In this document: one piece after another, positions 1 through 7,825 of the stretch
Layout: every line of letters begins with the position of its first letter
How positions within the stretch are numbered: position 1 is the first letter of the stretch
DNA from: Candidatus Cloacimonadota bacterium
Lineage (GTDB): Bacteria; Cloacimonadota; Cloacimonadia; Cloacimonadales; Cloacimonadaceae
Direction: 5' to 3'
Assembly (NCBI GenBank): GCA_029781115.1
Contig: JAKOXG010000018.1
Coordinates: 1 to 64,000, forward strand
DNA: 64,000 nt
Program-made: the position numbers and the translations under genes
Notes under the pieces: model-generated
Seen by the model: only the letters and a program-made list of their open reading frames with translations
Database searches by the model: none
What the model was told of the DNA's origin: nothing

Positions 1-158
1 CGGATCCAGTTGTAAATGGTAGCGCTACCCTTGATGTCATATAAACGCATAGCTTTAGTTATTGTCAAGTGTCCTCTTTCAATCTCCTCGACTACCTTGA
101 GTTTGAAGGCTTCACTGTACCGGATAATGACTCCGCTGTTAGACATTTTTCTCATCAT
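1..158 (-). CDS. IS3-family transposase OrfA-like protein, N-terminal part
   Basis: On the minus strand an open frame starts at 158 with ATG ATG behind an AAGGAG ribosome site and runs off the left edge. The visible 52 residues read MMRKMSNSGVIIRYSEAFKL and continue KVVEEIERGHLTITKAMRLY then DIKGSATIYNWI. This is the helix-turn-helix of IS3/IS911-type OrfA: charged N-terminus, Y-S-E-x-F-K-x-K-V-V-E-E-I, a spaced helix and a terminal I-Y-N-W. In complete elements OrfA binds the IS ends and is joined to OrfB by frameshifting. Whether this copy is intact cannot be seen. No transposase is predicted on the plus strand here; plus-strand frames over this stretch are shadows. Confidence 0.7.
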   Translation of the reverse strand, partial: MMRKMSNSGVIIRYSEAFKLKVVEEIERGHLTITKAMRLYDIKGSATIYNWI

Positions 159-200
159 GTTCTCCTTAGTATTTTCTGTCCGGTATTTCAGTACGATACA
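1..200 (-). mobile_element. End of an IS3-like insertion sequence (partial)
   Basis: The first 200 bases hold the start of a transposase OrfA-like reading frame on the minus strand and, upstream of it, a candidate terminal repeat. Read on the minus strand the outer end at about position 200 begins TGTATCGTACTGAAATACC and continues with GGACAGAAAATA, which resembles the TG-starting, GGACA-containing ends of IS150-type IS3 elements. The other end lies outside the window, so neither target duplication nor second inverted repeat can be checked. Confidence 0.5.
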
Positions 201-282
201 GCGCTGATTTCGGGGATGCGAATGCTATTAGTTGGGTTCCGGATGGTTCTGGAGTGTGATGAGCTGCAAGCGGCGCTTGCAT

Positions 283-301
283 GGTCGGTTCGGCGACCGC
301 C
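283..301 (+). repeat. Short palindromic (REP-like) repeat, copy 1
   Basis: GGTCGGTTCGGCGACCGCC forms a stem around a TCGGCG loop. The same core recurs at 45083-45100 and, inverted, at 54668-54685. The flank after the core (GGCTACG) is shared with the third copy. It sits between the IS end and the stop of the thioesterase gene. Confidence 0.6.
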
Positions 302-303
302 GG

Positions 304-705
304 CTACGACTCAGTCAAGCGTTTGAAGCACTGCCAGATGTCGCCGGTAACGCGGGTGGGCTTGCCGTCAAAGACGTGCACCACGTGGAGCTCAGCCCAA
401 AAGCAGAGCTCGCCATCCTGATTGAACAGTTCCTGCTTCCAGTGGGTGCGCACCTTGTTGAGTTCAAGGGGGACGCTGCGCACTTCCACCACATCGTCTA
501 CCCGCACACCTTGGAGAAACTCCATCTCCACCCTGCGGATATAGAAATGCCAGCCCATATCCAGCAACTGCTGCACCGGCATCCCTGCATCCACCAAAGC
601 GTCGCTGCGAGCTGCTTCCAGGATGTCCAAGTAGTTGGTATTGTGCAGGTGACCATAGAGGTCACATTCAAAGGCGTAGATACGTTTCCTGAAGGGTTTT
701 ACCAT
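304..705 (-). CDS. Acyl-CoA thioesterase, hotdog fold (4HBT/YbgC-like)
   Basis: A 133-residue protein of the small hotdog thioesterases, which hydrolyse acyl-CoA or acyl-ACP thioesters in the cytoplasm. The N-terminal segment F-E-C-D-L-Y-G-H-L-H-N-T-N-Y (about residues 12-25) matches the family motif in which the aspartate and the following G-H-(V/L)-N-x-x-x-Y stretch form the active site; the length is normal. The ATG at 705 has AAGGAG eight bases upstream. The gene follows the large redox subunit by 11 bases, so it is probably co-transcribed with the NuoE/F/G-like genes. Why a thioesterase is in this operon is unclear. Substrate cannot be read from sequence; the aromatic or fatty acyl-CoA classes are both possible. 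Confidence 0.8.
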   Translation of the reverse strand: MVKPFRKRIYAFECDLYGHLHNTNYLDILEAARSDALVDAGMPVQQLLDMGWHFYIRRVEMEFLQGVRVDDVVEVRSVPLELNKVRTHWKQELFNQDGELCFWAELHVVHVFDGKPTRVTGDIWQCFKRLTES

Positions 706-716
706 GATGGGGCTCC

Positions 717-3700
717 TTATTTATCCAAGTCCAAGCCGGTGAGCGAGAACTGCTGAGTTGCGCCGCCGAATTCCATGGGATGCTTGCGGGTCTCATAGAG
801 CTGGAGCATGCGTTCTTCCAGGTAGCTCAGCTTTCGGGGTTTCAGTTTGCTCAAGGTGGCTTTATCCACGTAGTCGGGATCAAAGGTGGGGATTCTGCGG
901 GCTGCGAGCTCGTCCAAAAGGGTGTTGGCCATGGTGTTCCAGTTGTTGATGTCTGCCAGCGTGGGCGACATGAAGTTCACCTCATAGAAGAGCTTGAGCA
1001 GTTCGTTGATATACTTGGCTTTGGCAGGGTTTTTGAAGAAGCTTACTATGCCGTAATTGCCCAAGGTGCAGCCATCCAGATCCAGGTAGGAGGAGGCGGG
1101 CAGGAGCAGGTCTGCATCCGGGTTTTCATCCTTGTAGAGGCTGATGGCGATCTTGAAGGCGCCTTTGTCTTCCGCTCTGAGTCTCTCACCCCAGGAGAGG
1201 ATGAAGTCAGCCTTCTTTGTGGGTTCAAAGCTGGGTTTGACGGCGAGTAAGCCGCCTAAGTTGGGCGCATCGGAGCCGACCATCACGTTGTCCGGGTAAG
1301 ATGCTTCGCTGCGTGCCTTTTTCCACACCTTGAGTGCGTCTGAGGCGGAGAGGTGATCCAGGTTGTAAAGATAGAGGCGGTTGGATCCGGGTGGCAAGGT
1401 TCTGACAGTCTTGTAGGTTTCATCCACAAACTTGTGCCAGGGGGCGTTGTGGGCGCCGATCAGGATCAGCTTCTTGCCCTGCCTTTGCTTGAGCCTCAAG
1501 AGCGTGCGCAAGACCGAGTCTATGGGGCTGCAGACGACGTATTCGTCAAAGTCGTCCAGCCGCTTGTATGGTTCGGGATCGGGGTTGTGCAGGTAAGTGG
1601 TGGCACCTAAGTGAAGGTAAGCGGCATCAGCAGCGAACTCTGCGCTGATGTTGTGGGCGACGGCTTTGGCCATCAGCATCTCCTCAAGGGTGATGAAAGG
1701 CGAGATCTGCACTCGTTTGGTTTTGGCGGCTTCCGCCTTGGCTTGAATCAGCTCCCTCGCCTCTGCCCAAGAGATCTCTTTATACTTGCCTTTCTCTTTT
1801 ACAAGAGGGGTGGTGAGGCGGTCTTCGCTGATCAGGGTCTGCCAACCGAAACGGCCTTTGAAGCAGAGGTTTTTGCCGTGGAAGGAGGGCGTGTCTTTCG
1901 GAGTATCCACCAGGCAGACGATACCGCTTTGGTCGACTACACGCACCTGGCATCCGGCACCGCAGAGGCCGCAGTTTTGTGGGGTTTCTCCCTTGGGATG
2001 CGGGTTCATCTTGTAGCCCATATTGCGCTCTACCAGCGCGCCCACGGGGCAGACGGCGATGCACTTGCCGCAGCTTTCGCAGGTGGTTTGGGTGAGGGAT
2101 TCGCCAAATTCAGGTGCGACGACGGCAGCGAAACCACGGTAGATGAAGCCTAACACGGCGGGGCCTTGGATTTCAGCGCAGGTGCGGAGGCAGCGGGCGC
2201 AGTTGATGCACTTGTTGGTATCTCTGAGGATGAAGGGGTGGCCGTAGTCGATGGGGTGTTTGTTGATGGAGCCCATGAAGGGTTCGGGGTCTACGTTGTA
2301 GAGGGTGCAAAACTCTCTCAGCTTGCAGCTTTCGTTCACCTGGCAGCCGCATTCCAGGCAGCGTTCGGCTTCCGCCACCGCTTCCGCATCGTTGAAGCCC
2401 AGCTCCACTTCTTTGAAGGTGGTGGTGGCGTCTTTGTGGCTTATCTCTCTCATCTGAATGCGGTTGACCTTCTCGATGGTTTCAAATTCTTCGGTGGAGA
2501 TGTCCTTCAAATACTTGCCTTTCTTGGCATCAAAGCGCAATCTCGGAGCCCGCAAGGAGGCGACGTTGAGGTATCTGTCGATGGCTTCCGCGGCAGCACG
2601 TCCATCGGCGATGGCTTCGATGGCTGTGGCTGGCCCACGACGGAAGTCACCGCCGGCAAAGACGTTACCGAGGCCGGTATACATGTTTTCCTCGTTCACG
2701 ATGGCGGTGTCCCAGCGGCTTAAAGCGAGCGCTTTGCCGTCTATGTAGTTATCTTCCTCGGCAAAGAGTTCCACCTCAGGCACTTGGGAGATGGCGGCGA
2801 TGATGGTGTCAAACTCCTGGCAAAAGCACTCTCCGGTGGGGACGGGGCGTCTGCGGCCTGAAGAGTCCGGCTCGCCCAGCTCCATCCTTTCTATTCTCAC
2901 GCTGTTGAGGCAGCCACATTCGCCCATGTATTCCACGGGGTTGCAGAGGTAGTGGAACTCGACTCCTTCATGGATGGCGGCTTGCACTTCCAAGGCTTCG
3001 GCTGGCATCTCATTCTGCGTGCGCCGGTAGATGACGGTCACTTCGCAGCCCAGGCGGACAGCGGTTCTGGCGCAGTCTATGGCTGTGTTGCCGCCTCCGA
3101 CGATCGCCACCTTCTTGCCAATCTTGGGGGTGTTGCCCAAGGCATGGCTCCTAAGGAAATCCACTCCCAGCAGACAGCCTTGCAGATTGCTACCCTGCAC
3201 GGGCATGGGAACTGCCTTCTGCGCTCCGATTGCCAGGTAGACGGCATCGTATTCTCTGGACAGCTCCGAGAGCGTGAAATCTTCGCCCAAGCTGACGTTA
3301 TACTCGATCTGCATGCCGTTGGCGCACATGAGCTCGATCTCGGCATCCAGGATGTCCTTGGGTAGCCTGTATTCGGGGATGCCATAGCGCAGCCAGCCGC
3401 CGGCTTGGGGAGCGGCTTCAAACAGCTTTACCTCATGACCCAGATTGCTGAGGTAATAGCCACAAGAGAGACCGGAAGGTCCAGCCCCGACGATGGCTAT
3501 CCGGTTGCCTGTATCTTCGTGTCTTTCAGGGAGGTAGCTCCAGACATCGTCCAAGTCCATATCAGCAGCATAGCGCTTGAGCTGCCGGATGGCGATGGGC
3601 TCTTCCACGATGGTGCGGCGGCATTCACGCTCACAGAATGCAGGACACACTCTGCCGATGGAAAGCGGCATGGGAAGCGTCTCCTTGATCACTTTCACCG

Positions 3701-4082
3701 CTTCGTGATACTGGCCATTGGCGATGAGCGAAACATAGGTCTGCACATCCACTTTGCCCGGACACGCCAGCTTGCAGGGAGCTTCGCAATCCGCATAGTG
3801 GTCTGAAATGAGCAGTTCCAAAGCCATCTTTCTGGCTTCATGGATCTCTTGGCTATCCGTGACGATCTCCATATTGGGGACGATCTTGGTGCCGCAGGAA
3901 GTCACAAAGCCTTTGCGTCCTTTCACTTCCACGGCGCAGACCCAACAGGAGCCGAAGGGATTGAGCTCCTCATCATGACACAGCGTCGGGATGTGAATGC
4001 CCTGCTGCGTGGCCAGCTCCAGGATGGTGATGCCCGCAGGGGCTAAGATCTTTTTACCGTTGAGGGTTACTTCTATCATCAT
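717..4082 (-). CDS. Fused iron-sulfur flavoprotein: 2Fe-2S + GltD/NfnB-like + FdhA/NuoG-like, candidate bifurcating transhydrogenase subunit
   Basis: 1121 residues in ordered modules. Residues 1-80 form a [2Fe-2S] ferredoxin (C35, C46, C49, C63). Residues 95-160 carry the GltD/NfnB cysteine sets (C99, C103, C107; C146, C150, C154). At 195-222 lies an FAD site (IAIVGAGPSGL) and at 324-354 a second dinucleotide site (KVAIVGGGNTAIDC). A cysteine-rich linker (575-592) leads to two [4Fe-4S] sets (C625/628/631/635 and C668/671/674/678), then the FdhA-type cluster (C704, C707, C711, C740). The last ~370 residues resemble the NuoG/formate-dehydrogenase large domain but are short. ATG ATG at 4082 follows TAGGAG, which overlaps the stop of the NuoF-like gene. 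With NuoE- and NuoF-like partners it most resembles the Sporomusa-type Nfn (Stn) transhydrogenase, coupling NADH, NADPH and ferredoxin; this is inferred. A true formate dehydrogenase is less likely. Confidence 0.8.
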   Translation of the reverse strand: MMIEVTLNGKKILAPAGITILELATQQGIHIPTLCHDEELNPFGSCWVCAVEVKGRKGFVTSCGTKIVPNMEIVTDSQEIHEARKMALELLISDHYADCEAPCKLACPGKVDVQTYVSLIANGQYHEAVKVIKETLPMPLSIGRVCPAFCERECRRTIVEEPIAIRQLKRYAADMDLDDVWSYLPERHEDTGNRIAIVGAGPSGLSCGYYLSNLGHEVKLFEAAPQAGGWLRYGIPEYRLPKDILDAEIELMCANGMQIEYNVSLGEDFTLSELSREYDAVYLAIGAQKAVPMPVQGSNLQGCLLGVDFLRSHALGNTPKIGKKVAIVGGGNTAIDCARTAVRLGCEVTVIYRRTQNEMPAEALEVQAAIHEGVEFHYLCNPVEYMGECGCLNSVRIERMELGEPDSSGRRRPVPTGECFCQEFDTIIAAISQVPEVELFAEEDNYIDGKALALSRWDTAIVNEENMYTGLGNVFAGGDFRRGPATAIEAIADGRAAAEAIDRYLNVASLRAPRLRFDAKKGKYLKDISTEEFETIEKVNRIQMREISHKDATTTFKEVELGFNDAEAVAEAERCLECGCQVNESCKLREFCTLYNVDPEPFMGSINKHPIDYGHPFILRDTNKCINCARCLRTCAEIQGPAVLGFIYRGFAAVVAPEFGESLTQTTCESCGKCIAVCPVGALVERNMGYKMNPHPKGETPQNCGLCGAGCQVRVVDQSGIVCLVDTPKDTPSFHGKNLCFKGRFGWQTLISEDRLTTPLVKEKGKYKEISWAEARELIQAKAEAAKTKRVQISPFITLEEMLMAKAVAHNISAEFAADAAYLHLGATTYLHNPDPEPYKRLDDFDEYVVCSPIDSVLRTLLRLKQRQGKKLILIGAHNAPWHKFVDETYKTVRTLPPGSNRLYLYNLDHLSASDALKVWKKARSEASYPDNVMVGSDAPNLGGLLAVKPSFEPTKKADFILSWGERLRAEDKGAFKIAISLYKDENPDADLLLPASSYLDLDGCTLGNYGIVSFFKNPAKAKYINELLKLFYEVNFMSPTLADINNWNTMANTLLDELAARRIPTFDPDYVDKATLSKLKPRKLSYLEERMLQLYETRKHPMEFGGATQQFSLTGLDLDK

Positions 4083-4095
4083 GTTATCAAAACTC

Positions 4096-5865
4096 CTATG
4101 CCTTCACAACCGCATCAAACCTGCATGAATTGAAGCAGGAACCGCACTTGATGCACACAGCGGGGTCGATCACGTGAGGCTGCTTGCGCTTGCCAGTGAT
4201 GCACTTGACGGGGCATCTGAGCGCACAAACGTGGCAGCCCTTGCACTTGGTTTCATCGATGGAAAAGGTGAGCAGGTCTACGCAGACCTGAGTGGGACAC
4301 TTCTTATCGACAATGTGCGCTTCATATTCGTGTCTGAAATAGCGCAGCGTGGTGAGCACCGGGTTGGGAGCAGATTGCCCCAGACCGCACAGGGAGCCGT
4401 GGTTGATGTTCTCAGCCAACTTCTGCAGGCGATCAATGTCCTCTATCTCACCTTTGCCGGAGGAGATGCGCTCCAGGATCTCCAGCATCCTGCGTGTGCC
4501 GATCCTGCAGTAGGTGCACTTGCCGCAGGACTCACTTTGCGTGAAGTGGAGGAAGTATTTGGCCACGTCCACCATGCAGGTGTCTTCATCCATCACCACC
4601 ATACCGCCTGAGCCCATGATGGCCCCGGTGGCGTTGATGCTGTCGTAATCCACGGTGGTATCCAATAGTTCGGCAGGGATGCAGCCGCCGGAGGGGCCGC
4701 CCAACTGAATGGCTTTAAAGTTCTTACCATCCTTGATGCCACCACCCACTTTGTAGATAATGTCGCGGATGGTGATGCCCATGGGAACCTCGATCAGCCC
4801 GCTTCCTGCCACCTTCCCTGCCAAAGCGAAGACCTTGGTGCCGGGTGATTGCTGCGTGCCGATGGCTCTGAAAGCCTGAGGCCCATTGAGGATGATCCAG
4901 GGGATATTGGCCCAGGTTTCCACGTTGTTGATGTTGGTAGGTTTGCCCCAAAGTCCGCTCTCAGCGGGATAGGGCGGCCGCAGGGTGGGCATCCCGCGCA
5001 TGCCTTCGATGGAGTGCATGAGGGCTGTTTCTTCACCACAGACGAAGGCTCCGGCTCCCTCCTTGATATGCAGGGTAAAGCTAAAGTCTGTGCCCAGGAT
5101 GTTGGAGCCAAGATAGTTCCTTTCGGTGGCGGCTTGAATGGCTATCCTGAGGTGTTTGATGGCGAGGGGATATTCGGCACGGCAATAGATGTAGCCTTCA
5201 TCTGCACCCATAGCATAGGCGCCGATCAGCATTCCTTCTATGATCCTGTGAGGATCACCTTCCAGCACGCTGCGATCCATAAAGGCACCGGGGTCTCCCT
5301 CATCCGCATTGCAGATCACATATTTCTTGGGTCCGGGCTGGTCAAAGACAAAGCCCCATTTGAGTCCCGTGGGAAAACCGGCTCCGCCTCGACCGCGCAG
5401 ACCAGACCCTCTCACTATATCTATCACGGTATAAGGCCTCATTTCAAGCACTTGCTTAAGGGCTTGATAACCACCGCTTTGTTCGTATTCGTCTATGCTT
5501 TGGGGATCGATCACGCCGCAGTTTTTGAGCACGATGCGCGTCTGTGCCCCCATCAGGTCGTTGTGCTTGGCCTCATGCTTATCTGCCAGGATCAAGTGTG
5601 TCTCTGACAGATGGCCGCTGAGGTATTCATCCAGGAGGCGAGTGATGTCCTTGGGATCGACCTTCCCCAGGGTTACTCTGCCGAGATCGCCACCGTCAAA
5701 CTCCACAATGGGCTCTTCAAAACACATGCCGATGCAGCCGGTGCGCTTGAGTTGCACCATCTTGCTGCTTTCCAAAAGGTAGCTCTCCAGGCGGCGATAC
5801 ACGTTGTCCGCACCTGCGGCTATTCCGCAGCTTGCCAAACCTACTTTCACTGTGATTGCTTGCAT
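4096..5865 (-). CDS. nuoF: NuoF/HydB-like NADH-binding flavoprotein with N- and C-terminal ferredoxin domains
   Basis: Binds NADH and FMN and passes electrons to Fe-S clusters. The 589-residue product begins with a thioredoxin-fold [2Fe-2S]-like domain (L-A-S-C-G-I-A-A-G-A, then C-I-G-M-C). The FMN/NADH core has G-R-G-G-A-G-F-P-T-G and N-A-D-E-G-D-P-G-A-F-M-D-R. The [4Fe-4S] site is S-C-G-K-C-T-Y-C-R-x-G with a later H-G-S-L-C-G-L-G, and two ferredoxin clusters close the protein (C-x2-C-x2-C-x3-C, twice). This layout is HydB/HndC type rather than complex I NuoF. I start at ATG 5865, behind AGGAAG, and not at the upstream codon at 5883. It sits 13 bases before the large fused subunit and 14 bases after the NuoE-like gene, so the three are one operon. 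No hydrogenase catalytic subunit is nearby. Confidence 0.9.
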   Translation of the reverse strand: MQAITVKVGLASCGIAAGADNVYRRLESYLLESSKMVQLKRTGCIGMCFEEPIVEFDGGDLGRVTLGKVDPKDITRLLDEYLSGHLSETHLILADKHEAKHNDLMGAQTRIVLKNCGVIDPQSIDEYEQSGGYQALKQVLEMRPYTVIDIVRGSGLRGRGGAGFPTGLKWGFVFDQPGPKKYVICNADEGDPGAFMDRSVLEGDPHRIIEGMLIGAYAMGADEGYIYCRAEYPLAIKHLRIAIQAATERNYLGSNILGTDFSFTLHIKEGAGAFVCGEETALMHSIEGMRGMPTLRPPYPAESGLWGKPTNINNVETWANIPWIILNGPQAFRAIGTQQSPGTKVFALAGKVAGSGLIEVPMGITIRDIIYKVGGGIKDGKNFKAIQLGGPSGGCIPAELLDTTVDYDSINATGAIMGSGGMVVMDEDTCMVDVAKYFLHFTQSESCGKCTYCRIGTRRMLEILERISSGKGEIEDIDRLQKLAENINHGSLCGLGQSAPNPVLTTLRYFRHEYEAHIVDKKCPTQVCVDLLTFSIDETKCKGCHVCALRCPVKCITGKRKQPHVIDPAVCIKCGSCFNSCRFDAVVKA

Positions 5866-5879
5866 ATAACTTCCTAAAA

Positions 5880-6341
5880 TCAAGTATACTTAGCCAAAAT
5901 GCCCACGATGTCTTCCGGGGCAAGCTTGCCATAGGTTTTATCGTCTATCATGATCACCGGCGCCAAGCTGCAACAGCCCAAACAGGCCACTTCCACGAGC
6001 GTGAAACGCATATCCGGTGTGGTATCTTCGCCGGGCGCAAGCTTGAGCTGTTCCATGAGAGCCAGCTTGATGGAGTCCACATCTGAAACGTGACAAGCTG
6101 TTCCCTTGCAGACCTTTATCACGTGGCGTCCCTGCGCTTTGAGCTTGAACATGGAGTAAAAGGTAGCCACGCCGAAGATTTCGGCTGCGGGGATCTCAGT
6201 CCGCGCCGAGAGATAGAGCATCAATTCCTTGTTCAGGTGTCCATAAAGCTCTTGAGCTTCTTGGAGCAACGGAATCAAGATGCCGTCTTTACCCTGATAC
6301 TTCTGGATCAAGGCATCGAGTTTATCTGTATTTTCAAGCAT
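5880..6341 (-). CDS. nuoE: NuoE/HydC-like [2Fe-2S] thioredoxin-fold subunit
   Basis: A 153-residue partner of NuoF-like flavoproteins. The N-terminal helical part (LIPLLQEAQELYGHL, then IFGVATFYSMF) is the standard NuoE fold. The [2Fe-2S] ligands are C-K-G-T-A-C and C-L-G-C-C-S-L-A-P. ATG at 6341 is preceded by GGAAG with a good spacing; a longer in-frame extension to 6392 lacks one and would add non-conserved residues. It is the first gene of the E-F-G-like operon. In bifurcating enzymes such as HydABC and Stn this subunit's cluster sits next to the FMN and may take part in electron gating. Here the role follows from its partners. Confidence 0.9.
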   Translation of the reverse strand: MLENTDKLDALIQKYQGKDGILIPLLQEAQELYGHLNKELMLYLSARTEIPAAEIFGVATFYSMFKLKAQGRHVIKVCKGTACHVSDVDSIKLALMEQLKLAPGEDTTPDMRFTLVEVACLGCCSLAPVIMIDDKTYGKLAPEDIVGILAKYT

Positions 6342-6435
6342 TATTACTTCCTTTGGGGGATATGGCCTTATCTTAAAACCACTCTTTCCCACGCTAACCC
6401 AAAACCATAAAATAGGAAGGGCATATGTGTCAAAT

Positions 6436-6452
6436 CCTTTTCATGGAAAAGG
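6436..6452 (-). terminator. Possible weak terminator hairpin
   Basis: CCTTTTCATGGAAAAGG makes a 7 bp stem with a 3-base loop, 3 bases beyond the stop of the small membrane protein gene on the minus strand. The stem is AT-rich and the run after it (ATTTG) is short, so support is modest. Confidence 0.3.
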
Positions 6453-6455
6453 GGT

Positions 6456-6833
6456 CTAACTGCCATCTGATACGACAGTTACCGCCCTCTGTAGCCGACG
6501 GTGAATGCGGTAGTTGTTCCACACTACCAGGCCAAATATGAGATTAGCCACGATGAGCACGATATTGAGGGTGAGCGGCTCCCAAGTGGCATAGAGCGCA
6601 CCGGCAGGGATGAGGATGGCGAAGATGGCTATCTTGAAGAGGATTATCCCCCTGGGCAGACCAAGCTTTTTGAAGATCCAACGGGCGATGGGGTTTCGCT
6701 CACGCTCGTAATGATTTGGCCTGATCACCAGCCAGGTGGAATGGGCATCCAGGATGTTGAGGACAGTAAATACTACGCTTGAGAAGATGAGCAACGGGGT
6801 GGAGTGCAGGATCAGCAGCAGCTTATTCATCAT
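6456..6833 (-). CDS. Small membrane protein, DUF5658-like
   Basis: 125 residues with about three hydrophobic helices (near residues 8-25, 64-82 and 88-107). Between the first two lie L-N-I-L-D-A-H-S-T and E-R-E-R-N-P-I-A-R-W, the polar N-x-x-D-x-x-x-T and E-x-N-P pattern typical of DUF5658. The family has no established function. The start overlaps the end of the xer gene by 11 bases, so the two are translationally coupled. The tail after the last helix is basic and probably cytoplasmic. Confidence 0.65.
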   Translation of the reverse strand: MMNKLLLILHSTPLLIFSSVVFTVLNILDAHSTWLVIRPNHYERERNPIARWIFKKLGLPRGIILFKIAIFAILIPAGALYATWEPLTLNIVLIVANLIFGLVVWNNYRIHRRLQRAVTVVSDGS

Positions 6834-7737
6834 CTTTGGGCTCGTCCTTGGCTCTGGGATGCGCCTTTTGATACTGCTTCATCACCTCCTCCATGGTGAC
6901 GTGCGTGTAGACTTCCGTGGTGGAAAGATTGCTATGCCCCAGCATTTCCTGGATGGCACGCAGGTCTGCCCCACCCGCAAGCAGATGCGTGGCAAAGCTA
7001 TGCCTCAAAGTATGCGGCGAGAAGCCCTTATCATTGGCCACCAGCTTGATATAAGCCTGCAAAAGTTTATACACTTGGCGTGAATCCAGTGCTCTGCCGC
7101 TTTTGCTGAGGAAAAGCACGTCGCCACTGTGTTCGCTTTTGAGCTCTTCACGCACAGGCAGATAGTTCCGAATGGCTTCCACAGCACGCTTTCCCACGGG
7201 AACGATGCGCTGTTTATTGCCCTTTCCCGTCACCTTCACCAAGCCTCTTTTCAGCTCAATATCCTGCATCCTGAGGCTGGCAAGCTCCGCAGCACGCAAT
7301 CCGGAGGAATAGAGCAGCTCCAGCATCGCCTTATTGCGGATGCCAAAGACGTCGTCAGTCTCCGGGATTTCCAGCAGCAGCTCCATCTCTTCGGGGCTGA
7401 AATGCTGCGGCAATGGCTTTGAATACTTGGGGCGCTTGATCTTATCCATGGGGTTTCTGGCGATCACATCCTGAGTCTTCAGATACAGGAAAAAGGCGTT
7501 CAATGCAGAAGTTTTGCGGGAAATCGACCTGTTGGAGGTATTATTATCGTGCACCTTGCGCATGTATAGGCGTATATGCTGCTCCGTGATTTTGGTCACG
7601 TCCACTTCCGGCTCAAGGCTCAGGTCTTTCAGCAGTTCATAGAGCTGCAAGATGTCTGTGCGATAAGCCTTTACGGTGTGAGCAGATTTACCCTCCAGGG
7701 CAAGCTGCTTCAGGAAAGAATCAAGGTAATTCAGCAA
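6823..7737 (-). CDS. xerC: Tyrosine recombinase XerC/XerD family
   Basis: 304 residues, standard length for a Xer recombinase that resolves chromosome dimers at dif. All six active-site residues are visible: R148 (S-G-L-R-A-A-E-L), K172, H242 and R245 (P-H-T-L-R-H), H268 (L-G-H-S-N) and Y277 (E-V-Y-T-H-V). The N-terminal SAM-like DNA-binding domain spans about residues 1-95. The start is TTG at 7737, seven bases after AAAGGAG; no ATG fits better. XerC and XerD cannot be told apart from one copy, and nothing marks it as phage or integron derived. It is divergent from the acyltransferase gene at 7826. Confidence 0.85.
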   Translation of the reverse strand: MLNYLDSFLKQLALEGKSAHTVKAYRTDILQLYELLKDLSLEPEVDVTKITEQHIRLYMRKVHDNNTSNRSISRKTSALNAFFLYLKTQDVIARNPMDKIKRPKYSKPLPQHFSPEEMELLLEIPETDDVFGIRNKAMLELLYSSGLRAAELASLRMQDIELKRGLVKVTGKGNKQRIVPVGKRAVEAIRNYLPVREELKSEHSGDVLFLSKSGRALDSRQVYKLLQAYIKLVANDKGFSPHTLRHSFATHLLAGGADLRAIQEMLGHSNLSTTEVYTHVTMEEVMKQYQKAHPRAKDEPKDDE

Positions 7738-7825
7738 GTCAAAACTCCTTTTTTGGGTTTGGACACATTTTTTCCTTGCCTTAATTCTTGTCCATAAAAT
7801 AGTTGACCTAATGAGTGGAGGTTTT

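Noticed and set aside
232-756. Plus-strand frame of 174 residues over the thioesterase gene
   Set aside because: It is antisense to a clear conserved gene, has no ribosome site and no known domain.
717-4082. A formate dehydrogenase from the FdhA-like C-terminal part
   Set aside because: The Mo-binding part is short, no selenocysteine or clear active-site Cys was seen, and the partner genes fit a transhydrogenase better.
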